NCBI GenBank assembly: GCA_964353255.1
Contig: CAYGVJ010000218.1
Span: 1-5,044 of the forward strand
Source: VFZS01 sp964353255
GTDB taxonomy: Bacteria > Acidobacteriota > Terriglobia > Bryobacterales > Bryobacteraceae
Direction: 5' to 3'
Length of the DNA stretch: 5,044 nt
Shown here: in pieces, positions 1 to 5,043 of the stretch
Layout: every line of letters begins with the position of its first letter
How positions within the stretch are numbered: position 1 is the first letter of the stretch
Notes under the pieces: model-generated
The model's input: only the letters and a program-made list of their open reading frames with translations
Databases searched by the model: none
What the model was told of the DNA's origin: nothing
Made by a program: the position numbers and the translations under genes

Positions 1-114
1 AAGTCCAGTCAAATCAACGCAGGACTGCCTGCCGCGGGGTGGAACTTCGGTTTAGAATCCGCCAGACGGAATCTGAGAGCCGGGCTCGGCGTCGCGCTGG
101 AGGATGTCGAGTAG
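1..114 (+). CDS. Possible C-terminal tail of an unknown plus-strand gene (partial at window start)
   Basis: Frame 1 is open from the first base to a TAG at 112-114 and encodes 37 residues ending in ARRNLRAGLGVALEDVE. The tail is mixed hydrophobic and charged and reads like a normal soluble C-terminus, whereas the other plus frames are rich in Arg, Cys and Trp. Inverted repeats follow at 142-213, and the next gene converges on it from the right, which fits a gene end. I do not recognise the family. The stretch is too short to separate it from chance, so confidence is low. Confidence 0.25.
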   Translation, partial: KSSQINAGLPAAGWNFGLESARRNLRAGLGVALEDVE

Positions 115-141
115 CCTGCTGGACGCAACGGTGGTGGAGTT

Positions 142-213
142 GACGGGGTAGCATAAGACTCCCGTCTTGTCGCCCGCCTCCTGAGCAAGCCGGGAGGCTT
201 ACCCCACTGGGCG
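142..213. terminator. Nested inverted repeats between convergent gene ends
   Basis: Three paired segments are visible: GACGGG (142-147) with CCCGTC (161-166), GCCTCC (176-181) with GGAGGC (193-198), and an outer CGCCC (171-175) with GGGCG (209-213). The first hairpin is followed by TTGT rather than a full T-run. The block lies between the possible plus-strand gene ending at 114 and the minus-strand gene ending at 268. A transcription-end role is inferred from position and pairing only. It could instead be a remnant of a mobile repeat. Confidence 0.3.
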
Positions 214-239
214 ATAGTGGTGGAACTGAATGGGTGAGG

Positions 240-261
240 GGGCCGGCAGCAACGCCGGCCC
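240..261 (-). terminator. Strong GC hairpin just after the 268-1902 stop codon
   Basis: GGGCCGGC (240-247) and GCCGGCCC (254-261) form a perfect 8-bp stem with a 6-nt loop, beginning 6 nt after the TGA of the minus-strand gene. No T-run follows in the direction of that gene, so it is not a textbook intrinsic terminator. It may stabilise the 3' end of the transcript or act as a U-less terminator. Confidence 0.4.
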
Positions 262-267
262 GGAGTC

Positions 268-1902
268 TCACTGCTGGCCAGGGATCTCGATCATACGCGG
301 CGGATACTGCATCGTCGTCTTCGGATCGACCGGCACAAACCCGAACCGGAAAACGATTCGCATCTCGGCTTGTTCGACGTTACCTGCGTCCTCTCTGTAA
401 CCCCATTCCCAATGGTCGAGTTTGTAGGCTTGAGCGTTCTCGATCTTTCCCAGCGCCTCCTTGTATGCCTCCTCGTAAGTCTTGACGGGCACTGATTCCC
501 GGACCGCGGCGATTCTTCTCCAGACCTTCGAGGCGCTGCTGACGGTGCCGTCACTGTTCATCTGCACCTGGATCAGGCCCCCTTCGCCAAGCACGTCCAC
601 TGGCGTACCGTCCACATCGATGCGGCGCCGGAAGACGATGGTGACGCTCTTCTGGAGCTTCTGCACGCGCTCCTCTTTGCCTTTTGCCGCCGCGGTGGCA
701 ATCATTGATCGCACGCCAGTGGGCTCGGCAACCAGCCGTTCGGACCAACCCTGCTCCTCAATGAAGCGGTGCGCGCGGTCAAGGTAGTCCTGCTCCTTGA
801 GAGCAGTCTCCGAGGCGGCGGGTTTCACTTCGCCAAGGATGTATACTGCGCCACTGGCGCGAGAGATCCGTACCCGCGGCCCTCTGTTCCTTATCTCGTC
901 CGGAGAGACCATGAAGTTGTCCTTGGTTTGAAACTTCACGTCACGCAGCCTTTCCGGGGGCGGAGGAGGTTCGACCCGGAAGATCGGAAGGCGGAGTTGT
1001 TTTGGCAAGGGCTTCACGATCAGAAACCGGGGTACCGAGGCGAAGCCCGACAGATACTGGATGTGGTAGTGCGAGATTCCAGCCAGGTTCCGCTGGTTCG
1101 TGAACTTGGTGTCGTAGAGGGGCGTCTTGGTTACATCCGGGCCGCCCATGGTCATGCACAGCGGGACAACTCCCCAGTAGTTCAGGCCGTTGATGAAGGA
1201 ATCAGCAACGTCCTGCGAGTTGTTGTTGTAGTTGTTCCAGATGGCATTGGCCTGCGTTTCATGGCAGTAGGCAGAGGTCGAGGCTCCGCAGGCCATACGC
1301 AGATCACGCTGCAAGACCGGGCCCCAGCGCTGGTAGACGTTACGCATAGCCGCGGTGTCAGGGGTGAACGCCGAGCCGACGAAATCGCCGGGACAGGCGT
1401 ATTCGAAAGTGGCGCCTGCGCAAGTGTCCGGCCCATGCGCAAACACTTCACAGGAGCACTGCCAATAGTAACGCAGCAGGCCGGCCCCAGGGCAGTTCCC
1501 CAGGCGCATGTTGGTCTGTGTGGCGCTGTTGCCCAGAGCGCTCCAGGACGTCGGGCTGCCATGGCCGGCATAGAAAAACAGCATGGCGCGGTCTATGCCG
1601 TTGGTGACGTCGGCGTCATCGCCCGGGGTGACGAGGGCTTTGTCGTAGTAGAAATGGGCGGTGTTCGTGAGGCCCACCTGCATGTGTCGCCTTTGCCAGG
1701 TGGCGGGGCAGTGGTTGGCCGCCGTGGGGTTGCCGCCCATGTCGGTACCGAACAGGAACTCCTGCGCCGTGTCGATGTGCCAGTCGGTGTTGCCGTGAGC
1801 CGTGATGGCTGTGTCCAGAACTGGGTTTTGGGGGCAGCACGACGTTTTGACGAAACCAAGCACTGTCACAAGAGACAATGCCAAGAAGGGAAACGTTCGC
1901 AT
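268..1902 (-). CDS. Exported caspase/gingipain-like protein (DUF6345-type) with PepSY-like C-terminus
   Basis: This 544-aa protein starts at ATG 1902 with a good ribosome binding site 8 nt upstream. Residues 1-20 form a signal peptide (basic MR, hydrophobic core FPFLALSLVTVLGF); the lipobox is poor, so secretion or periplasmic location is more likely than lipidation. At 105-115 a hydrophobic strand leads into FFYAGHG with His114. At 142-157 a second strand ends in QCSCEVFAHG with Cys149 and Cys151. This His-Gly then strand-Cys order is the layout of clan CD cysteine peptidases (caspase, gingipain, legumain) and resembles DUF6345 proteins as I remember them. About eleven cysteines lie in residues 21-250 and none after, so the first half probably forms disulfides outside the cytoplasm. 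A proline stretch (311-316) leads to a second half with the segment SVTIVFRRRIDVDGTPV (419-435), an extended pattern resembling PepSY/FTP-type domains. Peptidase activity is inferred; Cys149 versus Cys151 as the nucleophile cannot be decided here. Confidence 0.85.
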   Translation of the reverse strand: MRTFPFLALSLVTVLGFVKTSCCPQNPVLDTAITAHGNTDWHIDTAQEFLFGTDMGGNPTAANHCPATWQRRHMQVGLTNTAHFYYDKALVTPGDDADVTNGIDRAMLFFYAGHGSPTSWSALGNSATQTNMRLGNCPGAGLLRYYWQCSCEVFAHGPDTCAGATFEYACPGDFVGSAFTPDTAAMRNVYQRWGPVLQRDLRMACGASTSAYCHETQANAIWNNYNNNSQDVADSFINGLNYWGVVPLCMTMGGPDVTKTPLYDTKFTNQRNLAGISHYHIQYLSGFASVPRFLIVKPLPKQLRLPIFRVEPPPPPERLRDVKFQTKDNFMVSPDEIRNRGPRVRISRASGAVYILGEVKPAASETALKEQDYLDRAHRFIEEQGWSERLVAEPTGVRSMIATAAAKGKEERVQKLQKSVTIVFRRRIDVDGTPVDVLGEGGLIQVQMNSDGTVSSASKVWRRIAAVRESVPVKTYEEAYKEALGKIENAQAYKLDHWEWGYREDAGNVEQAEMRIVFRFGFVPVDPKTTMQYPPRMIEIPGQQ

Positions 1903-1910
1903 GAGAGACG

Positions 1911-1917
1911 CTCCTTT
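1911..1917 (-). promoter_or_regulatory. Ribosome binding site of the 544-aa exported protein
   Basis: Read on the minus strand this is AAAGGAG, 8 nt before the ATG at 1902. It is an almost perfect anti-16S match with ideal spacing. It supports this start and shows that the minus frame, not the long antisense plus frame across the same region, is the real gene. Confidence 0.8.
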
Positions 1918-1933
1918 CTGACGCTATGGCCTT

Positions 1934-2146
1934 CCTCCTGCTGAGCCAAGAGGGTTACCCGGGCGGGTACCTTCCGTCAACGGGGTTCGGGAGATTCGGT
2001 GCTCTGCAACGGGAGCACAACGGCGGGCGACTTCTCAGACGCACTCGCCTAGCTTCAGGCCGGCCCTGCAAAGGAACCGGTCATTTCGCCTGGGAGCATC
2101 CACCCAAGCTCGTGCTGGCTTCCACGCCTTGACGGAATGCCAGCAC
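1934..2146 (-). promoter_or_regulatory. Structured 5' leader upstream of the exported protein (candidate cis-regulatory RNA)
   Basis: In minus-strand RNA order the leader shows these stems. First, GUGCUGGC (2146-2139) with GCCAGCAC (2119-2112), continued inside by UUCC/GGAA past a bulged A. Second, GGCGA (2049-2045) with UCGCC (2030-2026). Third, GUGCUC (2018-2013) with GAGCAC (2004-1999). Fourth, GGUACCC (1971-1965) with GGGUAACC (1960-1953), loop GCCC and one bulged A. Fifth, CCUCUUG (1953-1947) with CAGGAGG (1940-1934), loop GCUCAG. The fifth stem needs a G-U pair that exists only in minus-strand RNA, and its 3' arm hides an upstream GGAGG. The first stem begins close to the start site predicted from the promoter at 2155-2183. 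I could not match the leader to a riboswitch class I know. A regulatory role is inference. Confidence 0.45.
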
Positions 2147-2154
2147 CTGTAGCG

Positions 2155-2183
2155 ATTATGCCCCCGGCGGCGCCAGCAGTCAA
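2155..2183 (-). promoter_or_regulatory. Sigma70-like promoter reading toward the exported-protein gene
   Basis: On the minus strand the sequence reads TTGACT (2183-2178), a 17-nt spacer, then CATAAT (2160-2155). Both hexamers differ from consensus by one base and the spacing is optimal. Transcription would begin near 2148, giving a leader of about 245 nt before the ATG at 1902. No other gene start lies between, so this is the natural promoter of the 544-aa gene. Confidence 0.55.
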
Positions 2184-2195
2184 GGGGTTTCTGGT

Positions 2196-2419
2196 CGCCA
2201 AAGCCGCGTTGTGCGCAAGGAACTGGGCGCCCTGGCCCGCAAGGTCAGCTTCGGGTGGATCCGCCGGGCGATTTGGAAGGTGGACGAACTGGCCGGCCTG
2301 GTGCGGCGGAACATTCAGAAGGGGTTCCGCTGGATGCGATGGGGGTGGAGTTGAGGGGGGTAGGCGCGAAGGCCATAGGCGGTAGCGAAAAGGGGGGCGT
2401 CGCCGGACGGAGGGGGTGA
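2196..2419 (+). pseudogene. Remnant of an unknown plus-strand gene with a one-base frameshift
   Basis: From about 2196 the plus strand encodes a coherent, probably helical, basic segment containing KELGALARKVSFGW and VDELAGLVRRNIQKG, with third codon positions almost all G or C. The frame breaks at GGGG (2321-2324). Adding one G there continues the protein as VPLDAMGVELRGVGAKAIGG to a TGA at 2417-2419. No convincing start codon or ribosome binding site is visible upstream in this frame, which is closed by a TGA at 2130-2132. The reading is a decayed or mis-sequenced gene end of about 74 codons. I do not recognise the family. It might be a fragment of an older mobile element. Confidence 0.4.
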
Positions 2420-2520
2420 CAGGTTGGTGGTGAGATGGGCTGTTAGCAACAGGAATGGACCGACAGTCTTAAGGGAAGCGTTCTTTCCGAGGGCGGGGCT
2501 TAAGTTGCTGTGAGGGGCGT

Positions 2521-3042
2521 TCAGGTGCCAATGATGAGATCATGAGTGCGCCGGTGCACGCCGAGTGTGAGCGCGTCATACTGGTTGAAGAAAGTCTCCA
2601 GGTGAAACACATGGCACCTGCCGGCGTCGTCGCGCAATAGTACTTCTGCCGATCCCAAAGGGCCGCCCCGCCGGTCTTCGCAATAACTCTGCATCTTGGC
2701 GAATACGTCCACCTCCCGGACGTTCGAGAACTGCTGTGAGAACCGGGCCGAGCGGATGAAATATCGAAACGGTGCGCCGGCATTGCTAGGTGGGCGGTGC
2801 GGATGACAGCTGATTCCCCCGAACATCAGGTCCTCACTGTGCTCGACGTATCGCCAGAGCGTAGTGGTCAGGGTGTTGCCGAAGCTTTTCTGCAGAGCGC
2901 GGATGGCCGGGATGCCCACCGCGAGATGCCGTGCTTCCTCGACGAACCGATTTTGCAGGAACAGCAGCTGACCTGCGGCGTAATTCGCCTCCGCTTCCGT
3001 CTGTGCGTGGCACTGCGGAGTGAGAGTCTGTTTGGTGTCGCC
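2521..3042 (-). pseudogene. C-terminal fragment of an ImmA/IrrE-family protein cut by the IS element
   Basis: The minus frame is open from the left end of the IS (3042) to TGA 2521-2523 and gives 173 residues. Reading upward, it enters the IS inverted repeat and meets a TGA at 3054-3052. Near its start is AQTEAEANYAAGQLLF followed by LQNRFVEEAR, the helix that follows the HExxH zinc site in ImmA/IrrE metallopeptidases. FGNTLTTTLWRYVEH comes next, then a C-terminal domain with PFRYFIRSARFSQQF and HVFHLETFFNQYDALTLGV. Family members with this tail usually carry an N-terminal helix-turn-helix and the HExxH site; both are missing here. Such proteins typically cleave or control a repressor of mobile or stress genes. 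The fragment cannot have the zinc active site, so it is probably non-functional. An internal GTG (2919) could give a shorter 132-aa product, but no well-spaced ribosome binding site precedes it. Confidence 0.75.
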
Positions 3043-3069
3043 TGTCCTGCCTCAGCTGGAAATGGAGTG
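3043..3069 (+). repeat. Terminal inverted repeat of the IS (end after orfB, IRR)
   Basis: It begins TGTCCTGCCTCAGCTGG and continues to GGAGTG. All 27 bases match the reverse complement of 4622-4648; the next base inward (3070) differs. The first bases outward belong to the truncated ImmA/IrrE frame. Confidence 0.93.
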
Positions 3070-3094
3070 AGGCCGGTTTTTGTTAGCGACTCTT

Positions 3095-3116
3095 CCGCCC
3101 TTTGGGCGGGGATTTT
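3095..3116 (+). terminator. Terminator-like hairpin inside the IS, facing inward reads on the plus strand
   Basis: CCGCCC (3095-3100), loop TTT, GGGCGG (3104-3109), then GGA and TTTT (3113-3116). On the plus strand this has the stem-plus-T-run form of an intrinsic terminator and would stop transcription entering the IS from the left, antisense to the transposase. The T-run is short and slightly separated from the stem. Confidence 0.35.
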
Positions 3117-3153
3117 CAAGGTATGGGGGTCTTTCGATCCGATGGGGCTGAGA

Positions 3154-3202
3154 AGGGGCGTAGAGCAGCGAGCCCACGCCCCTGCCTCATCGTCTCGATG
3201 AG
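3154..3202. repeat. Two tandem perfect hairpins in the non-coding IS tail
   Basis: AGGGGCGT (3154-3161) pairs with ACGCCCCT (3176-3183), an 8-bp stem with a 14-nt loop. CTCATCG (3186-3192) pairs with CGATGAG (3196-3202), a 7-bp stem with a 3-nt loop. They lie 2 nt apart, downstream of the orfB stop in the transcribed direction. Possible roles are 3'-end formation for the transposase mRNA or a small structured RNA. The pairing is seen; the role is not known. Confidence 0.45.
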
Positions 3203-3280
3203 CCCACCGGGCTATCCCTGGGCGCGGTTGCTTCCCAGCAGAGCCGGCTTGCGTTTCACCCGGCAAGATCAGTTTAGCGG

Positions 3281-4237
3281 CTATGCGGCCACCGCGCCAG
3301 CGGTTTTTTGAGCTGTCTGGTAAGCTTGCTGGCGGCGGAGCTGACGCTGCCGGCGGGCCTCCTCCAGTTTCCGATCGCGCTCCGTGAAGATCTGCTGCTC
3401 TCGCCCTTCCAGCTTCGCCTGGGGCGTCACGTAGCCGATGGCGCTGTGCAGGCGCACCGCGTTGTAGTGCTCGACGTAGCGGCCCACCAACCGCCGGGCG
3501 TCCTCGAGCGACAGCGGGACGCCAGGCCGTACACATTCCGCCTTCAAGGATTGGTGCCAGCGCTCGATCTTGCCGTTGGATTGGGGATAGAACGGCGAGG
3601 TCTTCACGTGGGTCATCCCGCACAGCCGAATGAACTCCTTGAAGTCGCGCGCGATGAACTGCGGCCCGTTGTCGGAGATGATACGCGGGCTGGCGCCGGG
3701 AAACTTCTCGCGGGCCCGCTGGAGGGTAATCTCCACCTCGGCGGTGGTCATCGAGGGACGAATCTCCCAGTGGACGATAAAGCGGCTGTAGCCGTCCAGC
3801 ACGCTGCACAGGTAGTAGAAGGTCCCGCCCAGATTGAGGTAGCTGACGTCCACATGCCAGTGCTGATGACTTTGGAGCGGTTGCTGGAAGCCCTGCCCCT
3901 TGTGGGAGGGCTTGCGGTTCCAGCGGGACAGGCGGCCGGCTTGATGGAGCGCCCGCCATACGCTGGCCGGACTCACCGCCACCACGTCGGCATCCAGCAT
4001 CATGAAGGCCAAGCGGCGGTAGCCTTCCAGCGGGTAGCGCAGGTGGAAATCCAGGATGGCCCGCTTCTCCCACGACTCTAGCCAGAAGTCGCGGGGAATC
4101 CAGCCGTTGTGTTCGTTCGCCCGGCCGTAGCGGGCCTGCCAGTCGTAGAACTTGCTGGTGGTCAGGCCCAGCCAGCCGATGAAGCGGTGGGTGGAGAGCG
4201 CGGTCTTCTGGTTCCAGCGCCGAACCCAGTCCACCAC
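3281..4237 (-). CDS. IS3-family transposase OrfB (DDE catalytic subunit)
   Basis: The separate reading frame starts at GTG 4237 and gives 318 aa. The working product is more likely the OrfAB fusion made by the -1 frameshift at 4297-4290, whose orfB-frame part begins at 4291. Residues about 10-110 form the HTH_21-type region (YGRANEHNG, LEGYRRLAFMML). The RNase H-fold rve core follows: Asp130 in HWHVDVSYLN, Asp189 in IISDNGPQF, Glu225 in YPQSNGKIERWH. Asp189 and Glu225 are separated by exactly 35 residues, so this is a complete DD35E triad. The ending HYNAVRLHSAIGYVTP is typical of the family, and a basic, Gln- and Arg-rich tail (residues 280-310) closes the protein. It catalyses strand cleavage and transfer of the IS ends. 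No stop or missing catalytic residue is seen. Confidence 0.95.
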   Translation of the reverse strand: MVDWVRRWNQKTALSTHRFIGWLGLTTSKFYDWQARYGRANEHNGWIPRDFWLESWEKRAILDFHLRYPLEGYRRLAFMMLDADVVAVSPASVWRALHQAGRLSRWNRKPSHKGQGFQQPLQSHQHWHVDVSYLNLGGTFYYLCSVLDGYSRFIVHWEIRPSMTTAEVEITLQRAREKFPGASPRIISDNGPQFIARDFKEFIRLCGMTHVKTSPFYPQSNGKIERWHQSLKAECVRPGVPLSLEDARRLVGRYVEHYNAVRLHSAIGYVTPQAKLEGREQQIFTERDRKLEEARRQRQLRRQQAYQTAQKTAGAVAA

Positions 4238-4253
4238 CTGGTCGCGGGTGTCA

Positions 4254-4297
4254 TGGGGAATCCATTGGCCTTTCAGATCTCCCCAAGACTTTTTTTT
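4254..4297 (-). other. Programmed -1 ribosomal frameshift signal joining orfA and orfB
   Basis: On the minus strand orfA reads ...GCG CTA AAA AAA AGT..., so the A8 run (4297-4290) provides an A_AAA_AAA slip site. Slipping back one base continues as AAG TCT TGG into the orfB frame. The fusion has 100 orfA residues, 18 linker residues (KSWGDLKGQWIPHDTRDQ) and 318 orfB residues, 436 aa in total. Four nt after the A-run is a stem TGGGGA (4285-4280) with TCCCCA (4259-4254), extended inside by ATC (4278-4276) with GAT (4262-4260). The orfA stop codon sits in its loop. Slip run plus nearby stem is the known IS3 mechanism. Efficiency cannot be read from sequence. Confidence 0.88.
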
Positions 4298-4590
4298 AGC
4301 GCCACGTGCTCTTCCATCAGCTCGGCCAGGACTTCGTCTTTGGTTCTCAGCTTGGCCTCCAGGGCGGCGATCCGACGCTGCTGGGCCTCCTGCTGCGGTT
4401 TGCCACCGCGGGAAGGCGGCTCGAAGGCCGCCGCCCCGTGTTCAAAAAACTCCTTCAGCCAGTGGTAGAACAGCGAGGGATGCAGTCCGAGTTCCTGGCA
4501 CAGGTCCGAGACCGGCACCTTCTCCAGCAGGTGACGCCGGAGCAGGGCCACCTTCTCCTGGGGCGTGTAATGTTTGCGGGCTTGCTTCAT
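4273..4590 (-). CDS. IS3-family transposase OrfA (helix-turn-helix, leucine zipper)
   Basis: This 105-aa protein starts at ATG 4590. Residues about 8-45 form the HTH_Tnp_1-type DNA-binding domain (YTPQEKVALLRRHLLE, then VSDLCQELGLHPSLFYHWLKEF), which recognises the inverted repeats. Residues 68-100 form a charged heptad helix (RIAALEAKLRTKDEVLAELM) of the leucine-zipper kind used for OrfA and OrfAB multimerisation. The last residues after ALKK (SLGEI) are read only when the ribosome does not slip. In IS3 elements OrfA alone usually limits transposition, while the fusion is the transposase. A GGAG lies 10 nt upstream and is partly buried in a hairpin. Confidence 0.93.
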   Translation of the reverse strand: MKQARKHYTPQEKVALLRRHLLEKVPVSDLCQELGLHPSLFYHWLKEFFEHGAAAFEPPSRGGKPQQEAQQRRIAALEAKLRTKDEVLAELMEEHVALKKSLGEI

Positions 4591-4600
4591 GGGGTGTTCT

Positions 4601-4617
4601 CTCCGTTATCTTAACGG
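4601..4617 (-). promoter_or_regulatory. orfA ribosome binding site overlapped by a hairpin
   Basis: In minus-strand RNA, CCGUUA (4617-4612), loop AGA, and UAACGG (4608-4603) form a perfect 6-bp stem. Its last two bases are the first two G of the GGAG (4604-4601) serving the ATG at 4590. Read-in transcripts would fold it and lower orfA translation, a common self-limiting feature of IS elements. No convincing promoter hexamers were found for orfA. Confidence 0.45.
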
Positions 4618-4621
4618 CGAA

Positions 4622-4648
4622 CACTCCATTTCCAGCTGAGGCAGGACA
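4622..4648 (-). repeat. Terminal inverted repeat of the IS (end upstream of orfA, IRL)
   Basis: Its reverse complement is identical over 27 bases to 3043-3069, including the terminal TG. Outside it the sequence is CCCTACGG, with no copy of the bases flanking the other end and no continuation of the ImmA/IrrE frame. Confidence 0.93.
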
Positions 4649-4851
4649 CCCTACGGCTCGCTCCGCTCGGCTTTGACGGGGCCCGGCCGCGATGCGGCAA
4701 GAGTCTTCTGAGAACAGGGAATGGCAGGCTTGGCCTGGCAGCGACCCTCCTGCCTCCCGTTGGTCGGCACCCAGCGAAGGAGGTTTACAGAAACCGTTGA
4801 CAAGAGCCTTGACACCGACCGGCCTTCTCATGGAAGTGTACTGTCCCGGCT

Positions 4852-5043
4852 CTAAAGGAGCAACCACTTGGTTGTGAAGGCCGCGATGATGACCGCAGCC
4901 AGTACCACTCCCCATAACCAGACCGGCCGGCTGGCGGCCGCTCCTGGTCCCAGGTCCGCTTGCTTCTGCTGCTCCGACTGTGCAAGCCTGCTGTTCCACC
5001 ACGCGTCCAGTTCCGGCTTGTATGCGCAGACCTGCCCTCGTTG
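4852..5043 (-). CDS. C-terminal end of a helix-turn-helix protein with one membrane helix (partial, starts outside the window)
   Basis: The minus frame is open from the right edge to TAG 4854-4852, giving 63 residues. RGQVCAYKPELDAWWNSRL is the wing and last helix of the MerR/excisionase-like helix-turn-helix found at the N-terminus of many acidobacterial regulators. A Gln-rich and then Ala/Gly linker follows (AQSEQQKQADLGPG), then one transmembrane helix (residues about 41-57, VWLWGVVLAAVIIAAF). The protein ends six residues later with TTKWLLL-type residues. Related proteins, as I recall them, go on after the helix into TPR, TolB-like or other sensor domains; here nothing follows. It may be a natural short membrane-anchored regulator, or a gene truncated by the rearrangement that brought the IS about 200 nt away. 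The N-terminus cannot be judged from this window. Confidence 0.65.
   Translation of the reverse strand, partial: QRGQVCAYKPELDAWWNSRLAQSEQQKQADLGPGAAASRPVWLWGVVLAAVIIAAFTTKWLLL

Larger units (their letters stand above)
3043..4648 (-). mobile_element. Complete IS3-family insertion sequence, 1,606 bp
   Basis: The element is bounded by perfect 27-bp inverted repeats that begin with the TG...CA ends usual for IS3. It carries orfA (4590-4273) and orfB (ending 3281) in the minus direction with a -1 frameshift signal between them, the standard IS3 layout. It is longer than a typical IS3 element because about 210 nt of non-coding sequence separates the orfB stop from the left-hand repeat. Both reading frames and both ends look intact, so it may be active. 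Three-base flanks are GCC on the left and CCC on the right, so no target duplication is evident. No element name is assigned. Confidence 0.93.

Noticed and set aside
769..1944. Long plus-strand open frame (391 codons) across the exported-protein gene
   Set aside because: It is antisense to the 544-aa gene, which has a signal peptide, an ideal ribosome binding site and recognisable motifs. The plus frame has the Arg/Val/Gly-rich look of a GC-rich shadow frame.
1934..2146. Assignment of the leader to a cyclic-di-GMP, glycine or cobalamin riboswitch
   Set aside because: The conserved core sequences of these classes, such as the GEMM GGCAAACC and CGCAAAGCC boxes or the cobalamin box, are not present.
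2341..2416. Four G-runs of five or six as a G-quadruplex
   Set aside because: The spacing between runs is uneven and long (9, 31 and 14 nt), and the runs lie in a G-rich coding remnant, so a stable quadruplex is unlikely.
2468..2504. CTTAAG copies at 2468-2473 and 2499-2504 as a terminator for the ImmA/IrrE fragment
   Set aside because: The outer arms are only six bases and themselves palindromic, the inner pairing is four bases, and no T-run follows on the minus strand.
2868..4073. Minus-strand open frame of 401 codons overlapping orfB, the IS end and the ImmA/IrrE fragment
   Set aside because: It is out of frame with the clearly conserved OrfB and ImmA/IrrE sequences, crosses the IS boundary and has a Pro/Ala/Arg-rich composition, so it is a shadow frame.
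4797..4842. Two TTGACA boxes (4797-4802, 4809-4814) with TGTACT (4837-4842) as a plus-strand promoter
   Set aside because: The only -10-like sequence lies 22 nt after the second box, outside normal spacing, and transcription would run antisense into the gene at 4852-5043.
4854..4860. AAAGGAG on the plus strand as a ribosome binding site for a gene entering from the right
   Set aside because: The plus frame after it is Ser/Cys-rich shadow sequence, while the minus strand here encodes a recognisable DNA-binding wing and membrane helix.
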